From Ketogulonicigenium vulgare WSH-001 (lineage in GTDB: Bacteria > Pseudomonadota > Alphaproteobacteria > Rhodobacterales > Rhodobacteraceae): a stretch of DNA of 64,000 nucleotides. The notes beneath the pieces were generated by a model. That model was not told the origin of the DNA and did no database searches. It saw nothing but the letters and a program-made list of their open reading frames with translations. Location: the NCBI RefSeq assembly GCF_000223375.1, contig NC_017384.1, positions 124,001 to 188,000 of the forward strand, read 5' to 3'. The position numbers and the translations under genes were made by a program. Position 1 is the stretch's first letter; the number at the start of each line of letters is the position of its first letter. This document shows, in pieces, positions 9,008 to 16,967 of the stretch.

Positions 9008-9568
9008 ATGACCTGGAATGTACCCAATATCCTGACCGTGCTGCGCATGTTGGCCGCGCCGGGCGTGCCGCTGATCTACCTGTTTTGCGATGGTGAAATG
9101 GCGGCACTGGCGGCGCTGATCCTGTTCGTTGCCGCTGCCGTGACCGATTGGTTCGACGGATATCTGGCGCGCAAATGGGATCAGCAAAGCCGCTTCGGCG
9201 CGATGCTGGACCCGATTGCAGATAAGGCGATGGTCGTGCTGGCGCTGATGGTGCTGGTCGGCGCATCCGATCTGAACGGTTGGCTGCTGTTCCCCGCCAC
9301 GCTGATCCTGCTGCGCGAGACTTTCGTGGCGGGCCTGCGCGAGTTTCTGGGCGCCGATGCACAACTGCTGCAAGTGACCAAGCTGGCGAAATGGAAGACC
9401 ACTGCGCAGATGGTCTCCATCGCGCTGCTGTTCTTGGGGCTTGCGCTGGATGGTGGGTTTTTCTGGTCGCTGGGCCTGATCCTGATCTGGATCGCAGGCG
9501 CGCTGACGCTGATCTCGGGTGCGGATTACTTACGTAAATCAATGTCTTTCCTTGCAGGGCCGAAATGA
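9008..9568 (+). CDS. pgsA: CDP-diacylglycerol--glycerol-3-phosphate 3-phosphatidyltransferase
   Basis: Inner-membrane enzyme committing CDP-diacylglycerol to phosphatidylglycerol synthesis; 186 residues, normal length. The CDP-alcohol phosphotransferase signature is complete: DWFDGYLARKW followed by SRFGAMLDPIADK, giving the DGx2ARx8Gx3Dx3D pattern. It has about five hydrophobic helices, and NVPNILTVLRMLAAP at the N-terminus is typical. Its stop overlaps the moaD start in ATGA, so phospholipid and molybdopterin genes are translationally coupled here, an arrangement I recall as common in Rhodobacteraceae. Confidence 0.95.
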   Translation: MTWNVPNILTVLRMLAAPGVPLIYLFCDGEMAALAALILFVAAAVTDWFDGYLARKWDQQSRFGAMLDPIADKAMVVLALMVLVGASDLNGWLLFPATLILLRETFVAGLREFLGADAQLLQVTKLAKWKTTAQMVSIALLFLGLALDGGFFWSLGLILIWIAGALTLISGADYLRKSMSFLAGPK

Positions 9569-9810
9569 ATATCCTGTATTTCGCATGGCTGCGCGAACGC
9601 ATTGGGCAGCGTCAGGAACAGATGACACCCATCGCGACGACCGTAGGGGCGCTGATTGACGAGCTATCCGCGCGCAGTGCCGGCCACGCCAGCGCCTTCG
9701 CCGATCGCGCCGCGATCCGCGCCGCCGTCGATCAAGAGCTGGTTGATCTGGACGCCAGCATCATCGGCGCGCGCGAGATTGCATTCTTTCCCCCGATGAC
9801 CGGAGGCTGA
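9565..9810 (+). CDS. moaD: Molybdopterin synthase sulfur-carrier subunit
   Basis: Ubiquitin-fold protein of 81 residues whose C-terminal Gly-Gly (FFPPMTGG) is thiocarboxylated and donates sulfur to precursor Z in the MoaD-MoaE complex. It begins with ILYFAWLRERIG, typical of the family. The start overlaps pgsA by four bases, and moaE begins one base after the stop, preceded by GGAGG that overlaps the moaD 3' end. All elements expected for an active carrier are present. Confidence 0.94.
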   Translation: MNILYFAWLRERIGQRQEQMTPIATTVGALIDELSARSAGHASAFADRAAIRAAVDQELVDLDASIIGAREIAFFPPMTGG

Positions 9811-9811
9811 G

Positions 9812-10261
9812 ATGGATATTCGCGTGACCGAACAGCCCTTTGACGGTGGGGCCGAGCTGAACGCCTTTTCCGCGCGTGTGGCCGGGGCGGGCGCCGTTGT
9901 GACGTTTAACGGCGTTGTGCGCGATGTGCCGGGCAGTCTGCAAATGCTCGAGGTCGAGCATTACCCCGGCATGACCGAACTGGCGCTGCGCGAGGCGGCC
10001 GCGCAGGCGATTACCCGTTGGTCGCTGGTCGATGTGCTGATCATCCACCGCTATGGCCGCCTGTCTGCGGGCGAACAGATCATGATGGTGGCCACAGCGG
10101 CGCCTCATCGCCTGGGTGCATTCGAAGCCGCTGAATTCCTGATGGATTATCTGAAATCCCGCGCGCCGTTTTGGAAAAAAGAAGTGACAGCGGATGGCGA
10201 GGCCTGGGTCGAGGCGCGCTGTTCGGATGAAGAGGCGCTAAAGCGCTGGTCGCCTTCCTAA
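9812..10261 (+). CDS. moaE: Molybdopterin synthase catalytic subunit
   Basis: Large subunit of molybdopterin synthase, 149 residues, forming a heterotetramer with MoaD to convert cyclic pyranopterin monophosphate to molybdopterin. Family blocks are visible: GAVVTFNGVVRDVPG, LEVEHYPGMTELALRE, IHRYGRLSAGEQIMMVA and the active-site region FLMDYLKSRAPFWKKE with its conserved lysines. GGAGG lies five bases upstream of the ATG, within the end of moaD. No further moa genes are in the window. Confidence 0.95.
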   Translation: MDIRVTEQPFDGGAELNAFSARVAGAGAVVTFNGVVRDVPGSLQMLEVEHYPGMTELALREAAAQAITRWSLVDVLIIHRYGRLSAGEQIMMVATAAPHRLGAFEAAEFLMDYLKSRAPFWKKEVTADGEAWVEARCSDEEALKRWSPS

Positions 10262-10342
10262 AGTTTTAAACAAATACCGTCATTTACGCTTTGTTTCGAT
10301 TCCTCGTGCAGCCTGCACCGGAACATATGATCGGAGTGTAAC

Positions 10343-11152
10343 ATGGCGGTGTTTGATACGTCGGCCGAGGTTTTGGCCCGCAACAACCCCACAGACCCGC
10401 TGCAACATGCCCTTGCCAGCCGCGAGGCTGATATTCCGCGCCTCGTGACCGAGGCATTGGCGCAAGATCGCGCCCGTTTGGTCTTTATGCCCGTTGTCGC
10501 GGCGTCGGGCGGCCAGCGCATCGCCTTTCACGAGGGGCTGATCCGCCTGCTGGACGAAAACGGCCGGCTGATCCCCGCTGGCAGCTTCATGGCCGAGGTC
10601 GAGGAAACAGGCCTGGGCCGGGATATCGATGCGACGGCTTTGCGTCTGGGGATCAATATGTTGCAGGTCAATCCGCATCTGCGCCTTGCGATCAATATGT
10701 CGGCGCGTTCTATTGGTGACGGCACCTTTCGCCGCACGTTAGAGGACGGCATCCGCCGCACGCCCCGCATTGGCGAGCGGTTGATTCTAGAGATCAGCGA
10801 AAACTCCGCCATGCTGATGCCGGAAGTCGTCATCCGCTTTATGGCCGAATTTCGTCCGCATGGGATTACCTTCGCGTTGGATGATTTTGGCGCGGGGCTG
10901 ACGGCGTTTCGATATTTGCGCGATTTCCTGTTCGATATGGTGAAAATCGATACGATCTTTATTCGTGGTATCCATGCCTCGCCCGATAATCAGGTCGTGA
11001 CCGAGGCACTGGTCTCGGTCGCGCATCAGTTCGGCATGTTCGCCGTCGCCGAAGGGGTCGAGACCGCGGATGAGGCGGCGTTCTTGCAAGAACTTGGTGT
11101 CGATTGTTTGCAGGGCTATCTATTTGGTGTGCCCTCTGGCGTGATCAGCTAG
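10343..11152 (+). CDS. EAL-domain cyclic-di-GMP phosphodiesterase (stand-alone)
   Basis: Protein of 269 residues made almost entirely of one EAL domain, predicted to hydrolyse c-di-GMP in the cytoplasm. The signature appears as HEGLIRL (EGL instead of EAL, catalytic Glu kept). Other catalytic motifs are intact: NMSARS, ILEISENS, ALDDFGAGLTAFRYL with the double Asp, KID in DMVKIDTIF, VAEGVET and QGYLFGVP. No GGDEF, PAS or membrane segment is seen; about 40 N-terminal residues have no clear domain. GGAG precedes the ATG by six bases. Activity is likely because all metal and catalytic residues remain. Confidence 0.85.
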   Translation: MAVFDTSAEVLARNNPTDPLQHALASREADIPRLVTEALAQDRARLVFMPVVAASGGQRIAFHEGLIRLLDENGRLIPAGSFMAEVEETGLGRDIDATALRLGINMLQVNPHLRLAINMSARSIGDGTFRRTLEDGIRRTPRIGERLILEISENSAMLMPEVVIRFMAEFRPHGITFALDDFGAGLTAFRYLRDFLFDMVKIDTIFIRGIHASPDNQVVTEALVSVAHQFGMFAVAEGVETADEAAFLQELGVDCLQGYLFGVPSGVIS

Positions 11153-11215
11153 GGGGTTGCTTGACAAAAGACAGGCCTGCCCCCTTTGTGACCGCAACAA
11201 CCAAGGGGGATGGGC

Positions 11216-12094
11216 ATGACGCGTAATCTGGCCACGATGATCGGCTTTGTCGCCGTCCTGCTATGGGCCACGCTGGCGGTGCTGACGGTTGGATCTGGCG
11301 CGGTGCCGCCCCTGCTGTTGAATGCGATCTGCTTTGCCATCGGCGGTGTGATCGGCCTTGGCTGGCTGGCGGCAACGGGTGGTTTTGCAGCACTGCGCCA
11401 TGTGCCATTCTCGGCCTATGCCTTTGGCAGCATTGGCCTATTCGCCTATCATTTTCTTTACTTTTCCGCCCTGCGCATGGCGCCGCCCGCGCAGGCGGGA
11501 CTGCTGAATTATTTGTGGCCGCTGCTGATCGTGCTGCTATCGGGCCTGCTGCCCGGCGAGCATATCCGTGCACGCCATGTGATCGGGGCACTGATCGCCT
11601 TTGCCGGTGCGGCGGTGGTAATCGGCGGCGATCTGGGTGCGGGCATCGCGCCCAAGGCCGGATTAGGCTATCTGCTGGCCATCGCGGCCGCGTTTTTTTG
11701 GGCGACCTATTCGGTCGGCGCGCGCCGGTTTGCGGCAGTGCCAACGGGTGCGGTTGCCGTCTATTGCCTTGTCACAGCAGCCTTTTCCGCAGGCGCGCAT
11801 GTTGCGCTGGAACCCACGATATGGCCGCAGGGCGCGGGGCAATGGGCCGCTGTCATCGGATTGGGCCTTGGCCCCGTCGGCCTTGCCTTTTTCGTCTGGG
11901 ACATCGGCATGAAAAGGGGCGACATCCAGTTGTTGGGTGTCGCCGCCTATGCAGCGCCGCTGTTGTCGACGGCGCTGCTTGTAATTTCAGGGGCCAGCAG
12001 GCCGGGATGGGGTCTGCTGGCAGCTGCTCTATTGATCACGCTGGGCGCATTTATTGCGTCAGGCCAGCGGTCTTCCCAGCGCAGGAAGCGGTAG
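11216..12094 (+). CDS. EamA/DMT-family exporter, YddG-like
   Basis: Integral membrane protein of 292 residues with ten predicted helices in two EamA halves, as in drug/metabolite transporters. The N-terminal TMIGFVAVLLWATLAVLTV and the GLLNYLWPLLIVLLSG segment resemble YddG-type aromatic amino acid exporters. The start at 11216 has AAGGGGG six bases upstream; an ATG at 11210 overlaps the ribosome site. A perfect -35-like TTGACA occurs at 11161-11166 but no convincing -10 follows. The stop abuts the stop of the oppositely oriented DUF465 gene. Substrate is inferred from family only. Confidence 0.8.
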   Translation: MTRNLATMIGFVAVLLWATLAVLTVGSGAVPPLLLNAICFAIGGVIGLGWLAATGGFAALRHVPFSAYAFGSIGLFAYHFLYFSALRMAPPAQAGLLNYLWPLLIVLLSGLLPGEHIRARHVIGALIAFAGAAVVIGGDLGAGIAPKAGLGYLLAIAAAFFWATYSVGARRFAAVPTGAVAVYCLVTAAFSAGAHVALEPTIWPQGAGQWAAVIGLGLGPVGLAFFVWDIGMKRGDIQLLGVAAYAAPLLSTALLVISGASRPGWGLLAAALLITLGAFIASGQRSSQRRKR

Positions 12095-12262
12095 CTACTG
12101 CAATTGCAGGCGGCCGATTTCTTCCTTCAGGAACAGTTTTTGTTTCTTCAGCTTGAGAACGGCCAAACCATCTGGCGCAGGCTTTTTCTGCTCTGCCTCG
12201 ACGGCTTCTGACAGTACCTTATGTTTACGGCGCAGCTCTTCGATATGCGCAGACAATGCCAT
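12095..12262 (-). CDS. YdcH/DUF465 family small coiled-coil protein
   Basis: Protein of 55 residues starting MALSAHIEELRRKHKVL, the hallmark of the DUF465/YdcH family, followed by a second basic helix (LKLKKQKLFLKEEIGRL). These form a short helical hairpin; the cellular role is not established. The ATG at 12262 is preceded by AAAGGGAG eight bases away, so the longer upstream frame is not used. It is convergent and end-to-end with the DMT exporter. Confidence 0.85.
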   Translation of the reverse strand: MALSAHIEELRRKHKVLSEAVEAEQKKPAPDGLAVLKLKKQKLFLKEEIGRLQLQ

Positions 12263-12358
12263 GTTGGATACTCCCTTTCGGTGCGTTTGCGGTTGGAGGG
12301 GCCCCACATGGATTGCAGCACGGTTTTACACGACTGTCACCGGAAATATTTGTGAGCG

Positions 12359-13126
12359 TTACATATCGGCGGGGATTGAATCCCAATGCAGCGCACCCCC
12401 ATGGCGTAAGACCATTTCGATTTCGGGCGCGTAATCAGCCGTTTGTTGATGCCGATCGCCGTGATGTAGAACGCGCGGTGCCAGCAGGCGAAAAGCTGCG
12501 CGCCCGCCTTTGATGCCGCGCATCAGGAATAGATCAGGCGCGCGTCCTGCCCGCGCAGCAAGCGGAAGCACGGAAATTGAGCCGATTTGCCCCGTGGCAG
12601 CGGCCAGAACCTCGGGCAGGCGGGTGATTCGCTGGATCAGCGTGAGGCTGCCTTTGGGCCGCAGCCGCCGTGCGCCCATGCCGATCCAGTCGCTCATCTG
12701 CGCCCCCGCCAGCGCGCGGTCGCGCCCGCTGTCTTGTGCGGGGGTCGAGGATGCACGCTCGTAATATGGCGGGTTCATAATGACGTGATGGAACTGCCGC
12801 TGGCGCAGATCGGCGGGCAGGGCGGTCAGGTCGGCGGTCACGATCGTGGCATCAATACCATTCGTGGCGGCATTTGCGCGCGCCAGTGCCGCGTAATCCG
12901 CCTGCACCTCGATCCCCGTCAGATCCAGACCCTCAACGCGCCGCCCGACGCACAGCAGCGCGGTGCCGACGCCGCAGCCCAGTTCCAGCACGCTTTCACC
13001 CGCTTTTGCGGGGCAGGCGGCGGCCAGCAATACCGCATCAATGCCCGCGCGAAAGCCGTGCCGGGGCTGGGTCAGCCGCAGTTGGCCGCCTAGAAAATCG
13101 TCATGCGTTACAGTCGGCTGTTCCAT
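12359..13126 (-). CDS. TrmN6-like tRNA1(Val) (adenine37-N6)-methyltransferase
   Basis: SAM-dependent class I methyltransferase of 255 residues. SAM motif I is VLELGCGVGTALLCVG (about residue 45), and the N6-adenine signature NPPYYERAS follows near residue 120. The N-terminal DFLGGQLRLTQPRHGFRAGIDAVLLAAA is characteristic of the TrmN6/YfiC group, which modifies A37 of tRNA(Val). I placed the start at 13126 because the family begins shortly before DDFLGG; the ribosome site is weak. Its start is 71 bases from the divergently transcribed polyprenyl synthase. Confidence 0.85.
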   Translation of the reverse strand: MEQPTVTHDDFLGGQLRLTQPRHGFRAGIDAVLLAAACPAKAGESVLELGCGVGTALLCVGRRVEGLDLTGIEVQADYAALARANAATNGIDATIVTADLTALPADLRQRQFHHVIMNPPYYERASSTPAQDSGRDRALAGAQMSDWIGMGARRLRPKGSLTLIQRITRLPEVLAAATGQIGSISVLPLAARAGRAPDLFLMRGIKGGRAAFRLLAPRVLHHGDRHQQTADYAPEIEMVLRHGGALHWDSIPADM

Positions 13127-13197
13127 GTCGTCTCGCGGTTTACGCTTTGATCTGGCCGCACTATACCCGGCAATGCAACTGACGATAAGGATGCCTG

Positions 13198-14175
13198 ATG
13201 ACCCCGCACGACCGTCTTGCATTGGCGCTGGCCGATGATCTCGCCAAGGTGAACGAGACTTTGCACAGCTATATGCAGTCTGATGCCGCGCCGCGCATTC
13301 GTCAGGTCTCGGCCCATCTGATCGACGCGGGGGGCAAGCGTCTGCGGCCCATGCTGACGGTCGCTGCCGCGCGGCTATGCGGTTACGATGGCCCCCATCA
13401 CATCCATTTGGCCGCGACGGTCGAATTCATCCATACTGCGACGCTGCTGCATGATGATGTGGTCGATGACAGCAAACAGCGGCGGGGCAGGCCGACAGCG
13501 AACCTGCTGTGGGATAATATGTCCTCGGTTCTGGTTGGGGATTACCTGTTCTCGCGCGCGTTCCAATTGATGACGATCACGGGGTCGATGCCGATTCTGG
13601 CGGCGCTTGCCGATGCGTCGGCCACGATCGCCGAGGGCGAGGTCCTGCAACTGAGCACGGCGCGTGATCTGTCCGCGACGCCCGAGACCTATATCCGTAT
13701 CGCGCGCGGCAAGACGGCGGCGCTGTTTTCGGCGGCGACACGCGTGGGTGCAATGCTGGCCGAGCCGGGCGATGCCATCGTGCAGGCGATGCATGATTAC
13801 GGCGATGCTTTGGGGATCGCCTTTCAGATTGCAGACGATCTGCTGGATTACACCGGCACCGACGCCATTGGCAAAAACCGTGGCGATGACCTGCGCGAGG
13901 GGAAGCTGACCCTGCCGGTGATCTGGGCGCTGGACAAGGCGGACGCGGCCGAGCGCGCCTTTTGGACGCGCACCATCGGCAAGGGCGATGTGCAGGACGG
14001 CGATTTTGATGCGGCCCTTTCGATCATGGACAAGCGCGGCTCGCTGCTGGCGACGGCAGACGAGGCGCGCCGCTGGGCGGGCCTTGCCAAGGCCGCATTG
14101 CAGGCGTTGCCGCCGCAGCCCCTGCGCGAGACGCTAGAGGAATTGGCGGATTACGTCGTTGCGCGCCTAAGCTAA
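13198..14175 (+). CDS. Polyprenyl diphosphate synthase (octa/decaprenyl type)
   Basis: Trans-isoprenyl diphosphate synthase of 325 residues that builds the ubiquinone side chain. The first Asp-rich motif is LLHDDVVDDSKQRRG and the second QIADDLLDYTG; GGKRLRPMLTVAAARL is the IPP-binding block. In this lineage the product is usually decaprenyl diphosphate, feeding UbiA, also encoded in this window; chain length cannot be read reliably. AAGGA lies six bases before the ATG. The 3' end overlaps ispE, on the opposite strand, by nine bases. Confidence 0.92.
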   Translation: MTPHDRLALALADDLAKVNETLHSYMQSDAAPRIRQVSAHLIDAGGKRLRPMLTVAAARLCGYDGPHHIHLAATVEFIHTATLLHDDVVDDSKQRRGRPTANLLWDNMSSVLVGDYLFSRAFQLMTITGSMPILAALADASATIAEGEVLQLSTARDLSATPETYIRIARGKTAALFSAATRVGAMLAEPGDAIVQAMHDYGDALGIAFQIADDLLDYTGTDAIGKNRGDDLREGKLTLPVIWALDKADAAERAFWTRTIGKGDVQDGDFDAALSIMDKRGSLLATADEARRWAGLAKAALQALPPQPLRETLEELADYVVARLS

Positions 14176-15120
14176 CAGCTGGGCGGGCGTGACCCACCAG
14201 TTTTGGCGCGAGATCTGGATCGAACGCGCCGCATTGCGCGCCACGCCCATGTCGCGCACAAAACCAATACAGGTCGCGCCAGATCCCGACATGGTGACAT
14301 GCTGGATGCCGGGCGTCTTGCGCAGCACATCCAGCGCCTCGGTGATAACGGGGGCCAGCTTTTCGGCGGGGGCCAGCAGGTCGTTGCGCAGGCTGGCAAG
14401 CCAACTGACCTGCGAATCGAAATCCGGGTGCTGGGGGCCGAGCTGCGTGATGGGATCGTTGTCCTTTGCCGCCAGCGCACCAAAGACATCGGGCGTTGCC
14501 AGCTCGACCATCGGGTTCACCAGCACAAGGCCGCAGCGTTGCAACCCGTCCAGCGGGCTGATGACCTCGCCAATCCCCTGCATGCGTTGGGGGGCGGGGG
14601 CGCTGAGGCACACCGGCACATCTGCGCCCAAGGCCACCACATCGGGGTGATCGGCGGGTAGCGGATCGACCTGCCAATAGCGCGCCAGCAGCCGCAGAAC
14701 GGCCGCCGCATCGGCCGAGCCGCCGCCAAGACCCGCAGCCGTTGGCAGCAGTTTGTTCAGCTTGATCAAACCGCCCTTGTCGACATTGCGCGCGCGGCGC
14801 AGGCTTTCGGCGGCGCGCATGACCAGATTTTCCGCACCCAGCGGCACGCGATGGGCAAAGGGGCCGGTCACGGTCAGCGACAGCGCGTGGGCCGGCACGA
14901 CGGTGACCTCGTCGCCGATACTGGCAAAGGCGACAATACTGTCCAGCAAATGATAGCCATCGCCCCGCTGTCCCGTGACATGCAGCGCAAGGTTCAGCTT
15001 TGCAGGTGCGAATTCCTGCAGCGCGACAGGCGCCGCGACGGGCCGCACCGGCGAGGGTGGCACCAAGGGCTCACGTGGTGCGCCGCCACCGCGAAATATG
15101 TTCAGCAGGCCTTTCAGCAT
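14167..15120 (-). CDS. ispE: 4-diphosphocytidyl-2-C-methyl-D-erythritol kinase
   Basis: GHMP kinase of the DXP isoprenoid pathway, 317 residues. The substrate motif FAPAKLNLALHVTGQRGDGYH and the ATP loop PTAAGLGGGSADAAAVLR are intact; SGSGATCIGF is near the C-terminus. The first 36 residues are an unusual Pro-rich extension ahead of the normal family start (ALQEFAPAK). The only ATG in this part is at 15120, four bases after the stop of the TPR gene, so the genes are closely coupled. It sits beside a polyprenyl synthase, consistent with isoprenoid supply. Confidence 0.93.
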   Translation of the reverse strand: MLKGLLNIFRGGGAPREPLVPPSPVRPVAAPVALQEFAPAKLNLALHVTGQRGDGYHLLDSIVAFASIGDEVTVVPAHALSLTVTGPFAHRVPLGAENLVMRAAESLRRARNVDKGGLIKLNKLLPTAAGLGGGSADAAAVLRLLARYWQVDPLPADHPDVVALGADVPVCLSAPAPQRMQGIGEVISPLDGLQRCGLVLVNPMVELATPDVFGALAAKDNDPITQLGPQHPDFDSQVSWLASLRNDLLAPAEKLAPVITEALDVLRKTPGIQHVTMSGSGATCIGFVRDMGVARNAARSIQISRQNWWVTPAQLLA

Positions 15121-15124
15121 CCGC

Positions 15125-16879
15125 TCACCCGTCGCTTTCGCCGGCGGTTGCCGGGGCTGTCAGCCCGTCGGCAAGCTTTGCACGGATGGCTTCGATCACT
15201 TCGGGCTCGATACCCTCGGGGGCGTTGGGGCCGGTGGCAAAGGAGAGCGCACGTTGCCACTGAAAACGCGCCTCGCGCTTGCGGCCGACCATCCAATAGG
15301 CATCGCCAAGGTGGTCGTTGATCTCGTATTCCACAGGCTCCAGCAGCACGGCGCGCTCCAGTTGCACCACCGCATCCGCGTAGCGGCCAAGCCGGAAATA
15401 GGCCCAGCCAAGGCTGTCGACCACCGCGCCATTATCGGGCGTCGCGGCGATGGCGCGTTCGATCATATCCAGACCTTCGTCCAGCTTTTCATTGCGGTCA
15501 ATCAGCAGATAACCCAGATAATTCAGGATGATCGGCTGATCTGGTGCCTGTTCCAGCGCGGCGCGCAGATCGGCCTCGGTGCTGGGCATGTCGCGCAGGG
15601 CATGATGCGTGACGGCGCGGCTGAAATACAGCGGCCAGCGGTTTGCAGGCGGCGTACGTTCGATCGCGGCGCTATAGGCGGTGACGCTGTCGGCGGGACG
15701 ATCAAGATCGCGCAGCATCGCGGCCAGAACGGCGTGATAGCCCGCATTCTCGGGCTGGGCTGCGATCAGGTCCTCGACCAGGGGCAGGGCCTCATCCGTG
15801 CGGGCATTATCCGCCAGCAACATCGCCCGGCCCATTTGGGCGGCATCGCTGCTGGGCGAATCGGCGGCGACCGCGGCATAGGCTTGCTCGGCCAGCACCA
15901 TGTTCCCCATATCGGCGAGCAGACGCGCGGTGCTGAACTGCGCCCCGTCGTTCACCGGGTCGATCCATGTCGTCAAACGCGCGTAAAGCAGCGAGACAAA
16001 GGCGTCATCGCCCTGCGCCGCGATCTGCGCCACAGCGTAATACGCCTCGGCCATGCCCTGCGCGGGGCTGCGGACACGGGTAAAGGGAATCGCGTCGCCC
16101 GCTTCTAGGCGGTCACGCAGTGCCTGCGCCTCGGGCGGCATGTTGGAGGTGAAAAAGCCGTCGATCAGCGCGATGGCGCCCGGATTGTCGCCCAGCTGGC
16201 TGCGCACCTCGGCCAGCGCCAGCACGGCGGGGCCGGTCATCGGCACGCCATCAGCGGCAGGCTGCGACAGGGCGGCGTCCGCGCCCTCGAAATCGCCGAC
16301 CATCGCAAGGGCCAGACCCTTGTGGAACTGGCCGATCACGCGCGAGGGCGGGTTTTCAACCATCTCGTCAAAGGCCGAGATCGCATCCGCCGTCTCGCCC
16401 AGACCCAGATGCCCCCAGCCGCGCGCCAGCCCGTCGATCAACGGCCCGGCAGAACGGCCCGCTTCCAGCTGTTCAAACATGCCGCGCCAATTGCCGTCGA
16501 TGGCGGCGCTCGCCAAGGTCACGGTATTGGCCAGCTGGCTGGTGCGCGTCGCGCCAGTAATCGCCTGCGCCAATGCAAAGGCGGCGTCGCGATTATCCGC
16601 GCCGATAAAGGCCGACAGGGCATCACTGGCCAGCGGCGCATTGGTGGGATCGGCTTCCAACGCCCGGGCCAGATAGGGCGCGGCGCCCAGAAAATCCTCG
16701 TGCATGGCGGCAAAGCGACCGGCAAGATAAGCGCCCCGGTCAACGGCGACAGCGACCTCATCTGCGGCAGCTTGCTGCGCATTGGCCCCTATACCGGGCC
16801 CAAAAGCCAAAACTGTCGCAGCAAACCCCGCTTTGATCACCGAGGTCCGCTTTAACATAGAACGAATCGCAAATGGCAC
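15125..16879 (-). CDS. Secreted tetratricopeptide-repeat protein
   Basis: Protein of 584 residues with an N-terminal signal peptide (about residues 8-35, ending ANAQQAA) and a long alpha-helical TPR array through the rest. Clear repeats include GAYLAGRFAAMHEDFLGAAP near the start and NGAVVDSLGWAYFRLGRYAD followed by EYEINDHLGDAYWMVGRKRE near the end. It is probably periplasmic and binds protein partners; no enzymatic motif is seen. The start is GTG with GGAG six bases upstream. ispE follows immediately. Orthologues are common in this order as uncharacterised TPR proteins. Confidence 0.85.
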   Translation of the reverse strand: MPFAIRSMLKRTSVIKAGFAATVLAFGPGIGANAQQAAADEVAVAVDRGAYLAGRFAAMHEDFLGAAPYLARALEADPTNAPLASDALSAFIGADNRDAAFALAQAITGATRTSQLANTVTLASAAIDGNWRGMFEQLEAGRSAGPLIDGLARGWGHLGLGETADAISAFDEMVENPPSRVIGQFHKGLALAMVGDFEGADAALSQPAADGVPMTGPAVLALAEVRSQLGDNPGAIALIDGFFTSNMPPEAQALRDRLEAGDAIPFTRVRSPAQGMAEAYYAVAQIAAQGDDAFVSLLYARLTTWIDPVNDGAQFSTARLLADMGNMVLAEQAYAAVAADSPSSDAAQMGRAMLLADNARTDEALPLVEDLIAAQPENAGYHAVLAAMLRDLDRPADSVTAYSAAIERTPPANRWPLYFSRAVTHHALRDMPSTEADLRAALEQAPDQPIILNYLGYLLIDRNEKLDEGLDMIERAIAATPDNGAVVDSLGWAYFRLGRYADAVVQLERAVLLEPVEYEINDHLGDAYWMVGRKREARFQWQRALSFATGPNAPEGIEPEVIEAIRAKLADGLTAPATAGESDG

Positions 16880-16967
16880 GTTGTGCTCCTGCCCCTTTTT
16901 TCAGGCAGGTTAGGCTGCATGGCCCATTGTCGCAATGCACAGCAGCGTGGGGCGGATAATCGGGCGT

